Of a stretch of DNA of 64,000 bases, positions 29,397 through 37,646 are shown piece after piece. A program made the translations under genes and the position numbers. Each line of letters opens with the position of its first letter. Position 1 is the first letter of the stretch. The notes beneath the pieces are model-generated. The model did not search any database. It saw only the letters and a program-made list of their open reading frames with translations, and had not been told where the DNA came from. This stretch comes from Singulisphaera sp. (GTDB lineage: Bacteria; Planctomycetota; Planctomycetia; Isosphaerales; Isosphaeraceae), in contig DAIDJG010000609.1 in the NCBI GenBank assembly GCA_027451445.1, forward strand, positions 1-64,000. The letters run 5' to 3'.

Positions 29397-29948
29397 TCAC
29401 TCCGAGCGGTCGGTCTCATCCGTCGGCACGATGATGATGCCCTGGTCGTACGGATTCCTGGGATTTTCGTCGTCAGTGATCCTCGTCAGATACGCGCTGT
29501 CGAAGCCCACCAGTTCGCCGGTTTCGAGCTTGCGCACCTCAAGCTCAACCGGCGTTCTGGTATCGGGATCGACGATCTCGACGGTCTCGACAAACCGGGA
29601 TCGGACGGATTTGAACACCGGTCGGACATCATCAGCGCCCTCGACGACCGGGATCTCGTACAGCGCGTTCCCGTCGCCGTCCTTCACGACGGCTGCATCT
29701 GAGGCTACAGCCATGGTGCAGATCTCGCTGGACGTGCGATCGTACATCGAGACGGACCATTTGCCGGACGTGTGGTACTCGATCACGATATGGGTTGCAT
29801 CATCGGGTTTGTCGCCGTCCAGGAGCAGGCGAACGCCCGTGTCCTCGACCTCAACGGTAACGACCCGCCGCGCCCTTTCCGAACGATCAATCTGCTCGGT
29901 CTCCGGGTCGAAATCGTGCACGAGCAGTTCCGCGATCTTGCTGATCAT
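29397..29948 (-). CDS. Hypothetical acidic protein
   Basis: MISKIAELLVHDFDPETEQIDRSERARRVVTVEVEDTGVRLLLDGDKPDDATHIVIEYHTSGKWSVSMYD.... Confidence 0.55.
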   Translation of the reverse strand: MISKIAELLVHDFDPETEQIDRSERARRVVTVEVEDTGVRLLLDGDKPDDATHIVIEYHTSGKWSVSMYDRTSSEICTMAVASDAAVVKDGDGNALYEIPVVEGADDVRPVFKSVRSRFVETVEIVDPDTRTPVELEVRKLETGELVGFDSAYLTRITDDENPRNPYDQGIIIVPTDETDRSE

Positions 29949-30370
29949 GGTCGTTCCTCGTCTCCTGCTGGTAGTTCCTTATCGCACTGAGTGCAGTGTA
30001 CTCCGGGGCAGCCGGCCTCAGCGGGTTCAACGAGCGCCGCGTCGTACCTGATCCCCACTTGTTGCCCGGGCTGATAGGCCGAGCGACACGCCAACGAACA
30101 AAACGGCAGGACTTGACCCGTTGCCTCGTCCGTATCCTCGTCAACCTCGAAAAGTACGGGCACTCGCCGCAGGTTGATGTCGTATTCTCCTTCACGCACG
30201 TCACGCCGGAAATCGGCGTCCTGGATCTCGACGCGGGTGCGCATGTCGGCCATGCCTGAAAAGTGTCCGTACGAACGCTTCTTGCCGTGGCGGCCTCCGA
30301 GCCGCGCCCACCGATCCTTCGCCCAGCCGAAGAACTTGCCGGTCTCGTGCTTCAATCTGCGCAACTTCAT
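29945..30370 (-). CDS. Hypothetical protein with CxxC pairs
   Basis: FCSLACRSAYQPGQQVGIRYDAALVEPAEAGCPGVHCTQCDKELP; 4-nt overlap with the next gene. Confidence 0.55.
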   Translation of the reverse strand: MKLRRLKHETGKFFGWAKDRWARLGGRHGKKRSYGHFSGMADMRTRVEIQDADFRRDVREGEYDINLRRVPVLFEVDEDTDEATGQVLPFCSLACRSAYQPGQQVGIRYDAALVEPAEAGCPGVHCTQCDKELPAGDEERP

Positions 30371-30384
30371 CGCTGTTTTCCTCG

Positions 30385-30795
30385 TCAGGCGATCCGTTCA
30401 AAGGTGAAGAAGTCACTGTCCTTCCGGAGTCGTCCCCGGAAGGTCATACCGTTGCGATAGAACTGAATCACACCGCCTCGCACGTCGACGTGGTCCGATA
30501 CGAGATCGCCGTGCCATGTAACAACCTTTCGCGGCAACATCGAACGATAGTAGAAATTGCCGCACATGCCGATCGCGCAGTTCTTGTCCAGTCCCTCGAT
30601 CTCCGCCTGGGAGAGAAGGCGGTTGTGAGTCTCGGCCTCCTCACGCGTGACCTCGACTCGACCGAACGTTGGGTCGTACGTGCCGTGTTCCGGGCTGTGG
30701 AACAGGTAGCCAAGGCAACGATCCGAGTCGCAGTCTCGGTACGTGATAAGGCTCCCCTTGTTCTCAAGGGTCGGCGCTTTCCTCGACATCCTCAC
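30385..30795 (-). CDS. Hypothetical protein
   Basis: SRKAPTLENKGSLITYRDCDSDRCLGYLFHSPEHGTYDPTFGRVEVTREEAETHNRLLSQAEIEGLDKNCAIGMCGNFYY.... Confidence 0.55.
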   Translation of the reverse strand: MRMSRKAPTLENKGSLITYRDCDSDRCLGYLFHSPEHGTYDPTFGRVEVTREEAETHNRLLSQAEIEGLDKNCAIGMCGNFYYRSMLPRKVVTWHGDLVSDHVDVRGGVIQFYRNGMTFRGRLRKDSDFFTFERIA

Positions 30796-31208
30796 CCTCC
30801 TCTTCGTCGTGATCCCCCCGGCAGGAGATCAGCGAACTCGTAGGCTGCCCGTTGTTTGTCCAGGGACTCGAGCACGATTCCCTTCGTGTTGACGCAGACG
30901 CTCAGTCCCGGTCGCCCCTGTACGGCGGGAACTTCGACGGTGAGACAATCCCGAGGCACCGGGATGACCACCTGTTTGAGACCGTGCGTGTGGTGCCGCA
31001 CACAGAGCCTGGGAGCGGGCATGGTCGAGCCCGGACGCACCACGGCCGGGTGCGTGGCCCCCAGGAGCGCTCGACCAACCGCGAGCACCTCAGCGGCCGA
31101 CAGGCGACTCCTGGGCTCGTCTGCGTGGACCAGCCTGCCGGCGACTGCTTCGAGCAGTGCCGCGCGGTACGTGTCGATATCGAGCGGAGATCCTTCAGAC
31201 TCCTTCAT
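30792..31208 (-). CDS. Hypothetical protein
   Basis: ORF overlapping the next gene by 4 nt: MKESEGSPLDIDTYRAALLEAVAGRLVHADEPRSRLSAAEVLAVGRALLG.... Confidence 0.5.
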   Translation of the reverse strand: MKESEGSPLDIDTYRAALLEAVAGRLVHADEPRSRLSAAEVLAVGRALLGATHPAVVRPGSTMPAPRLCVRHHTHGLKQVVIPVPRDCLTVEVPAVQGRPGLSVCVNTKGIVLESLDKQRAAYEFADLLPGGSRRRGG

Positions 31209-31458
31209 TCTCGTTCTTCTCCTTTTTGCTGGCGGGTATTGCTGGTTGAAAAGGACGGTGACTGTGCACAGCGGAGTGCTCGTCGCCGCCGTGCGTGCGC
31301 GCGAGACCAGAGCCGTGTGCGATTGCGGCCGAGACGTCCGGAACGGTCAGGCTAAACGGCGTGCGAGTGCGCACGTGGCACGGGAAACCGTCAACCTCGA
31401 CGGCTGTGGTCTTTCGCGCGTCGCATTCGATTTGCGGGCCAAAGGCAGAACTTTTAGC

Positions 31459-31668
31459 TCAGCCGAGGTAGGGCATGCCCTGGGCAAAGGCGCGATCATC
31501 GCCCTCCAGTTCGGCGTCGAGTCTGAACGCGAGAATCGGTTCCTGGGCGATCCGGAGTTCCGGCTCGTGAATAGCGTGAGGGCTGTTCAGTTCGATGAAG
31601 AAGATCTTCTGAACGAGCTGGTCGTCGGTCAGCTCATTCACGAGTTGCCTGAGCTGGTGAAAGTTCAT
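31459..31668 (-). CDS. Small hypothetical protein
   Basis: MNFHQLRQLVNELTDDQLVQKIFFIELNSPHAIHEPELRIAQEPILAFRLDAELEGDDRAFAQGMPYLG, preceded by GGAGGG. Confidence 0.5.
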   Translation of the reverse strand: MNFHQLRQLVNELTDDQLVQKIFFIELNSPHAIHEPELRIAQEPILAFRLDAELEGDDRAFAQGMPYLG

Positions 31669-32803
31669 GAAGCCCTCCATCACCGTCGCGCTGGCCTACG
31701 GGATCTCGGGGTCTCGGTCGCGGACGTCGCGATCTCATCTCGCCTTCCAGGAACGCGCTGAGCGGTCCTTTCCAGCAACCCCATCGCTCGGGATCAAGCC
31801 CTTCGGGAAGCTTGTCGTACTGGTCTCGGAGCGCGGTCCATTGCGGACACCGGCGGTACGCCCGCCGGCCACGAAACTGCTCGTGGATCTTCGTAATGGC
31901 GTAGAGCCGGGCCAGGCATTTGCGAGACCCCGTCTGAGGACTGTTCGCCGTGCTATAGAGCCGGCCGCTCCAGGCCCCGCGATAGCCCCCGTGCTCGTAA
32001 CGGCGTGGCTCCCAGTCGTCGGCATCGTGGCAGTCCTCACGATCGGGTAACGCAAAACGAAGGAACGGTGCAGCCGTTGTCAGGTCGTTGATCAGCGCCT
32101 GGGACAGCGCGTCGATCCGCGTACGCATCTCGGCTGCAGCGCGGCCCAGCTCTTCGGCGTGAGCGATGCTGGCCGTCTTGTTGTCTTGCCGGGTGCGCCG
32201 CGCCTTGGCCTTGGAGGGACTGAACTTCACGAGCGCGTAGTTCGTCCTGGTGAACGGGGCCACGACGAGGCTCGATTCCTCGAAACCATCGTCGGAGCGC
32301 AGGTCCTCGGCCACGTCACGATGCATCAGGATGGGGCCAAGCTCGTGGGTCAGCCTCGCGAGAGCCGTAACGCGCGTGTCACCTCCCAGAGCGTGCAACA
32401 CTCGCTCAGGTCCGATACCTTCGCCAAGCTTCTGAGACGCGATCGCGAGGTCGAGCAAAGGGCGTTCGTGCACGAGGTACTGAAGCGGTGCAGGTTGAAC
32501 GAGCTTGTTGTCCTTCCACTCGGACTGGAGCTTCACGCCCTCGACCCGCGTCAGGAGCGAATGCGCCGCCGGATACTGAGCTTCGAGCGCCGCGACGATC
32601 TCGGCGCGATTGTGTCCGGCGACGAAAGCATGCTCACGCAGGTCCTGGAGATCGCGGCTGATCTGCCAGATCTGCGTGCCCGAAGGCAGACTCGGCAGAT
32701 CGTGAGGGTGTCGACGACGATGGCTTTCCAGCCGGCCCGTAAGCTGCTTGACCAGTTTCGCACCCACGATTGGGTTCGAGACGCTGGCGGTCGCAATGGA
32801 CAT
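31634..32803 (-). CDS. Hypothetical protein
   Basis: 389-aa ORF with RBS-like GGAGG upstream: MSIATASVSNPIVGAKLVKQLTGRLESHRRRHPHDLPSLPSGTQIWQISRDLQDL.... Confidence 0.6.
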   Translation of the reverse strand: MSIATASVSNPIVGAKLVKQLTGRLESHRRRHPHDLPSLPSGTQIWQISRDLQDLREHAFVAGHNRAEIVAALEAQYPAAHSLLTRVEGVKLQSEWKDNKLVQPAPLQYLVHERPLLDLAIASQKLGEGIGPERVLHALGGDTRVTALARLTHELGPILMHRDVAEDLRSDDGFEESSLVVAPFTRTNYALVKFSPSKAKARRTRQDNKTASIAHAEELGRAAAEMRTRIDALSQALINDLTTAAPFLRFALPDREDCHDADDWEPRRYEHGGYRGAWSGRLYSTANSPQTGSRKCLARLYAITKIHEQFRGRRAYRRCPQWTALRDQYDKLPEGLDPERWGCWKGPLSAFLEGEMRSRRPRPRPRDPVGQRDGDGGLHELSPAQATRE

Positions 32804-32867
32804 CGTGATGTTCCTCCGAAAGAGGGGCGGCCTGAGTGGCCACCCCTGAACTCTGAAACGATCTTGA

Positions 32868-33632
32868 TCAGCCGGCGAGGAGCTTCAGTTGCTCGCGAAC
32901 CACGCGGTTGTCGATCACGAGGCCGAGCTTGTCGTAGAGCGCCGTGAGCCAGACGCTCGTATCGTCGTTGCGCTGCATCACCTGCTCGATGACCAGCGTC
33001 TTGCATTCCTGGCTCAGGTCGGGGCGGTCGTGCTGCGAGCGGATCGCTGCCGCCATGCGGGCGACGGCCGCCTTGCGCGCGAGCCGCTCTTCGATCTGCG
33101 CGATGAGGTCCTTGACGGACTGCGTCGTGGGCCACGTCGTGTGAACCGTTTCCTCGTGGGCGCCCGATTTGCCATACGAGATGGAGCGTTTGTCGATGAC
33201 GAGTGTCACGAACGCGGTACAGCCGATGCCCTTGCGGGCGCTCGTTTCGTCGCTGGCCTCGACCGAGACCGTCACGTCGCACGGCTTGCCGTTGAACGCT
33301 GTGATCACGTCGGCGGCCAGACGGGCCTTGACGGCCTCAGGGCATTCAGACGCCAGTTCCAGGGTCGCGGTGCGCAGGTTCTCCAGCTCGGCTTTGAGCT
33401 GGTTCCGAAGCTCGCCAAGCTGGTCATCGAGATCGCGGGCCTCGTCGAGCTGGACTTCCAGGTCGGCGCGGAGCCGGCGCTTGAGGTTGGTGTACACGAC
33501 GTCGGCGACGTGGTCGATGGAGAGCTGGGTGTTGATTGACCCGGCCGGCAGTTCCAGGGAAGGACCGGCGGGTACGATGCTCGCGATTTCGGTCTTGGGA
33601 GCGGAGGCGTCGGACGACTTGCGCGAAGCCAT
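32868..33632 (-). CDS. Hypothetical coiled-coil protein
   Basis: MASRKSSDASAPKTEIASIVPAG...LDEARDLDDQLGELRNQLKAELENLRT...; GAGGAG RBS upstream. Confidence 0.6.
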   Translation of the reverse strand: MASRKSSDASAPKTEIASIVPAGPSLELPAGSINTQLSIDHVADVVYTNLKRRLRADLEVQLDEARDLDDQLGELRNQLKAELENLRTATLELASECPEAVKARLAADVITAFNGKPCDVTVSVEASDETSARKGIGCTAFVTLVIDKRSISYGKSGAHEETVHTTWPTTQSVKDLIAQIEERLARKAAVARMAAAIRSQHDRPDLSQECKTLVIEQVMQRNDDTSVWLTALYDKLGLVIDNRVVREQLKLLAG

Positions 33633-34024
33633 GGTGTTCTCCTCGTACGGAAAGTGCTCAGGATTGCACAAAGCAGCGGACTCGGCGCGCACGCGACCGG
33701 GCCTGCCACACGGAGGCTCGTCAAACAATTCTCGAAACCGGCCTGCATCATGGACCGGAAGGAGCCGGTCGATACCGGTTAGCCGGGACTGGAAACACCC
33801 GAGCCGTCAACGGGAACTGACGATTCGCCAGGTGCCATTCATGAAGTACTCCGCAAACTCGCGGATCAGCGCCGCGAACTGTTCCTGGCCCAGGAAACGG
33901 CGCAGCAGCACATGCGGGTCACCGCCGAGAGCCTGAACGCACGACTCTGGTTGGCTCCCCATCGGCCGCCTCCAATTGTTGGTATCGTTGTGCGCGGAAT
34001 CCGGCACGGAAGGTAGCTTCGCTT

Positions 34025-34288
34025 TCAATCAGCCGACGACGGCGCATTCGCTCCACCGCTGAGGAATGACTGGATCGCGTTCACGAGTGCGGACGCGGCT
34101 TCAACGGGAACTTCCATGTGGCAGGCGTCCGTGAGCCTGCCGCGCGCTGTGATCGGAGAGAGGCGCATGACCTCTTGCCCCTCCCCGCTGCGATTCACGA
34201 TCGCGATTCCGGTTTGCTTGCCATAGCGGTTCCGCCCACGATACGTCAGTTCGGGAACGGAACCGCCGGGATACTTGATCTCGATCAT
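34025..34288 (-). CDS. Small hypothetical protein
   Basis: MIEIKYPGGSVPELTYRGRNRYGKQTGIAIVNRSGEGQEVMRLSPITARGRLTDACHMEVPVEAASALVNAIQSFLSG. Confidence 0.5.
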   Translation of the reverse strand: MIEIKYPGGSVPELTYRGRNRYGKQTGIAIVNRSGEGQEVMRLSPITARGRLTDACHMEVPVEAASALVNAIQSFLSGGANAPSSAD

Positions 34289-34302
34289 CGTCTCACCTCG
34301 TT

Positions 34303-34638
34303 TCAGTCATCCTCGCCGGGAACCGGGATGTCACGGTCCTCCCACGAGGCACTGTGCTCGTCCAGCCGCCTTGCCACCCGCCGCTCGGTGTTCTCGTCTT
34401 CGTAAATCGCCCGGTGGTGCTCCAGGCGGTCGTTTGGGTTCCTGCCTTCGTATGCGACCAGCTCGAACTGGCCGAACCCGTTCGTGCTCACTTCGTACGC
34501 GCGCTCACCATCGGGGCCCTCGTACCAGGTCAAGATTTCGCCGCGCTGGTGGAGACCCAGCGCGCGGCGGAATTCATCGGCCTGCTCGTCGAGAAAGCGC
34601 AGGACCGCCAGGTCATCCGGCCGGATCGACTTGCTCAT
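34303..34638 (-). CDS. Small hypothetical protein
   Basis: MSKSIRPDDLAVLRFLDEQADEFRRALGLHQRGEILTWYEGPDGERAYEVSTNGFGQFELVAYEGRNPNDRLEHHRAIYED.... Confidence 0.55.
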   Translation of the reverse strand: MSKSIRPDDLAVLRFLDEQADEFRRALGLHQRGEILTWYEGPDGERAYEVSTNGFGQFELVAYEGRNPNDRLEHHRAIYEDENTERRVARRLDEHSASWEDRDIPVPGEDD

Positions 34639-35086
34639 CTTCGTTACCGTGCACAATCTCCAGCTGGACGACTTGAACGACGTAGTCGATCCGCTCGTCG
34701 CAGTACGGGTCGTTGTCATTCGCCCAGGCGATGGCCTTCTTTTCCGCGTCGGCGGCGGTCGGGGCATTGACCTGGACCGTATTGCAAGCGATCTGGTCGC
34801 CGCTGACATCGCAAACGCAGTAGGTGGCCATCCAGGGCCGATCCATGAGCAACATGGCGATTGCGCCGGCACCTGCGACGCAAGTGCCATGCTCGTCATA
34901 GACCTCGAATTCGCTCTCCACGTTCTCCACGAGGTCGCCGCTGGCGATCTCGGCCGTGTCGTCTTCGAGAGCCGCGGCGAGCAACTCGTCTGCGTGTAGC
35001 TTGATGTAATCGACGTTGGGCGCTTCAACCTGCACGGTCGTTGTCTCCCAGACGGCTCGATGCTGCTTGAGCGTAAAATGCGGCAT
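34613..35086 (-). CDS. Hypothetical protein
   Basis: MPHFTLKQHRAVWETTTVQVEAPNVDYIKLHADELLAAALEDDTAEIASGDLVENVESEFEVYDEHG.... Confidence 0.55.
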   Translation of the reverse strand: MPHFTLKQHRAVWETTTVQVEAPNVDYIKLHADELLAAALEDDTAEIASGDLVENVESEFEVYDEHGTCVAGAGAIAMLLMDRPWMATYCVCDVSGDQIACNTVQVNAPTAADAEKKAIAWANDNDPYCDERIDYVVQVVQLEIVHGNEDEQVDPAG

Positions 35087-35241
35087 GTCATGTCTCCTGA
35101 TCGACGGCGAACACACGTCTTCGAACGGGCATGCTCCGTAGGAACGCACAGGTCATCGCCATGAGCCTTCAGGGTGGATATTCTGGTACGGAATCTCCAG
35201 CCGTCCGCTGGACTGGAGCCGATCCGGGGGACCTCTGAGGA

Positions 35242-35724
35242 ATGCCGATCGAGATGATCTCCACAACGGTTATGATCCCTCGCCAACAAGCTCGTCGCGC
35301 GCTCTGCGTTATGGTGATGTCCATCCCTTACTTGCTTTGCGGCTGCACCAAGTCGCCGCCGGCCGCGGGGCCCGTGCCCGCGCCAGCCCAGCCGGTCCCC
35401 GCGCCAGCCCAGCCGGCCCCAGCGGCACCCAAGACGGTCGACGTTGAGGAGCTCGTTCGGACGGTAATCACAAAGCAATTCGGCGTGCCGGCCGGCAAGA
35501 TCGCCATGGACCGACCGCTTTCCGACCCGCCCCTGAGCGCCGATGAACTGGACATGGTCGAATTGGTGATGGAATTGGAGGATCGCCTCAACATCACGAT
35601 CCCCGATGAAGCGCTGGAGAAGCGGTCCAAGGCGACGAAGGCTGCCGACGTGGTGCGGATCACTCCGGCCGACCTCGTCAAGATCGTGCGCAAGGCCCAG
35701 ACGCGGCCAGGCAAAGCCCGTTAG
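35242..35724 (+). CDS. Putative lipoprotein with acyl-carrier-protein-like domain lacking the canonical Ser
   Basis: Lipobox SIPYLLCGC, Pro/Ala linker, then VITKQFGVPAGKIAMDRPLSDPPLSADELDMVELVMELEDRLNITIPDEALEK aligning to ACP 'GADSLDxVELVMALEExFxIEIPDE'. Confidence 0.72.
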   Translation: MPIEMISTTVMIPRQQARRALCVMVMSIPYLLCGCTKSPPAAGPVPAPAQPVPAPAQPAPAAPKTVDVEELVRTVITKQFGVPAGKIAMDRPLSDPPLSADELDMVELVMELEDRLNITIPDEALEKRSKATKAADVVRITPADLVKIVRKAQTRPGKAR

Positions 35725-35856
35725 TGTGTTGGGTTGTCCGGCCTGCGACGTGCACTGCACGGCCATCCTGTCCCGCCCGGCCGTTTCTGCGCCCGGCCGG
35801 AAGAACCCTCCCGAGAATCTCGCGACCGAGTTCGCAGAGAATCCCCCGCCGTCGAC

Positions 35857-36678
35857 TCAGAACTGCCCCCAACCCCAAAGGTGCCTGATCCTGGAGCGGA
35901 GCAACTCGAAACGGCGGTCGTACGCCCGGTATGTTCTCCAAATGTCGAGCAAGTACACGGGGTCGGTGCCGTGTTTGCCGATCTCGTCGTAAACATCGCC
36001 TGTGAGCCAGTCCGTGACCTTCTTTAGCTCGGGCCACAGCGCGCGGATGCGCGGTCCGATCCAATCCATGATTTCGACCTCTTTCTCGACGACGATGACG
36101 CGGCGCACGGAGCGCTTGGAACAAACGCGGCGCAGAAACCATCCCATGCCGAGGCCGCCCACGAGCACTGTTCCCCGTGCCGCGCGAACACCCGACCGCT
36201 GCGTGAGGATCTCCATGGGGGTGTAGGACATCCAGACCCGGCCAGGACCATCCGTGCCGATCCGGTCCCCTGGAAAACCCTGTGCCAGGACCGGCACGGT
36301 CACTTCGCTGGTGAACCAGCAATGCCCGGACCGTCGGCCCTGCGCGATCGTGACGGCCTGCGCCGCCGGAACCAGGACGTCGTAGTAGTGAAAGCCACCC
36401 GATGAGACGCGATGCCCTTCCAAATGTGGAATCTGTCGCTGGACGGGCGACGCGGGAACATCGAAAACGCGTGGCGCCCGAAAGGTCTCGCCGCGGATCA
36501 ACAGATCGGACTGAAACCTGGTTCGTTCCTCGTCCCAGTCCACCGCGGCGCCCGCGGCCACCAGTTTTTCGCATCGAGAACTCAGCGCCTTGTCGTTTTC
36601 GAGACGCTCGCGGGCGATCAGCGCTGGCGTGAACCAGCCGATGGCCGGGATTTGATTCAGGTCGCGGGGCATGATCAT
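35857..36678 (-). CDS. Rossmann-fold (spermidine-synthase/methyltransferase-like) protein
   Basis: TVLVGGLGMGWFLRRVCSKRSVRRVIVVEKEVEIMDWIGPRI: glycine motif followed by an acidic beta2 end. Confidence 0.55.
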   Translation of the reverse strand: MIMPRDLNQIPAIGWFTPALIARERLENDKALSSRCEKLVAAGAAVDWDEERTRFQSDLLIRGETFRAPRVFDVPASPVQRQIPHLEGHRVSSGGFHYYDVLVPAAQAVTIAQGRRSGHCWFTSEVTVPVLAQGFPGDRIGTDGPGRVWMSYTPMEILTQRSGVRAARGTVLVGGLGMGWFLRRVCSKRSVRRVIVVEKEVEIMDWIGPRIRALWPELKKVTDWLTGDVYDEIGKHGTDPVYLLDIWRTYRAYDRRFELLRSRIRHLWGWGQF

Positions 36679-37448
36679 GCCGAATTCTCCTTGTCTCTGG
36701 GAGCGCGAACGTGATCCGGCAGAGCAGCAACGCTACCGGAACGAGCATCGACGGCTTTGCTTGACTCGGTGTGATCGACGGCAGGCGCCCAGCCCTTCGG
36801 CATAAGCCGAAACCGGCGGACGTTTCGGAGAAAGAACCTCAGGGCGCGATCGGGAAGGCCCACGGTGCGGAGTACGGTGTGTCGAAGGGCAAGTCGCCAC
36901 TCATGCCACCCGCCCCGAGCGCGCTTGCAGCCGCGACACGCCACCTCGTACTGGTCCGTTGCGAAATGGCAGCTGGGCGGCCCGTCCGTTCGTAGTTCAT
37001 CCTGAACGGCCTCCGGCACAGCCAGATCCGCCTCCAGTCGCGCGAGTTCGGCGCGGAACGCGAGAAGTTGACGCTGCATTGCAGCACGCTCCTCGACGGC
37101 GAGCTTGATCTGATGGCGAACGTCACCGACGTACTCGGCGACGAGCCCATCGACCGTGCGGCTGCGCGCTTCGCTCTCCGAATCGGACACATCGAGCCCG
37201 CAGATTCGGTACAGGTTGTTGATGAGCCGCAGGATGTAATCGCTGAGCCCAATCTCGATGGCCTCAACCATGGCTTCAGTTGCCAGGTTCGGAGCGACCC
37301 TGGCGCGGGCGGGCATGGGTCCGAAGTAAAGGGGCCTGCCCGATTCCTCGAACATCATTGGCACTATCCTCTTGTCGGTGGCTGGCAATGGAAACGCTCG
37401 CTCAACGGCCTCGAAACCGTCAAAGCTCGCAGCACGAAGGTTGATCAT
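36675..37448 (-). CDS. Hypothetical protein
   Basis: ORF overlapping the next gene by 4 nt; CxxxxxxxxxxCxxC-type motif and C-terminal RFFLRNVRRFRLMPKGWAPA. Confidence 0.5.
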   Translation of the reverse strand: MINLRAASFDGFEAVERAFPLPATDKRIVPMMFEESGRPLYFGPMPARARVAPNLATEAMVEAIEIGLSDYILRLINNLYRICGLDVSDSESEARSRTVDGLVAEYVGDVRHQIKLAVEERAAMQRQLLAFRAELARLEADLAVPEAVQDELRTDGPPSCHFATDQYEVACRGCKRARGGWHEWRLALRHTVLRTVGLPDRALRFFLRNVRRFRLMPKGWAPAVDHTESSKAVDARSGSVAALPDHVRAPRDKENSA

Positions 37449-37646
37449 CCGGCCGGGGGCACCCAGCCTCTGGGCATGCGCTGAAACCGGGCGGTCGTTG
37501 CGTCAGAAGAAGCGCACGTGGCCGCAGGGCATGCCCATGGCGCAGGACGTGGTCGTTGGGCGCGAGTGGGTGCTAGAAGACCACACGGCGTCCCAGAACC
37601 GTGACAGGAATCGGCCGGTCCCTGCGACGCACGATGGCATGATGGG

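Noticed and set aside
16770-35086. PRTRC-type plasmid system
   Set aside because: No PRTRC A-F, ThiF or ParB-like proteins recognised; only a superficial similarity as a cluster of small hypotheticals on a mobile element.
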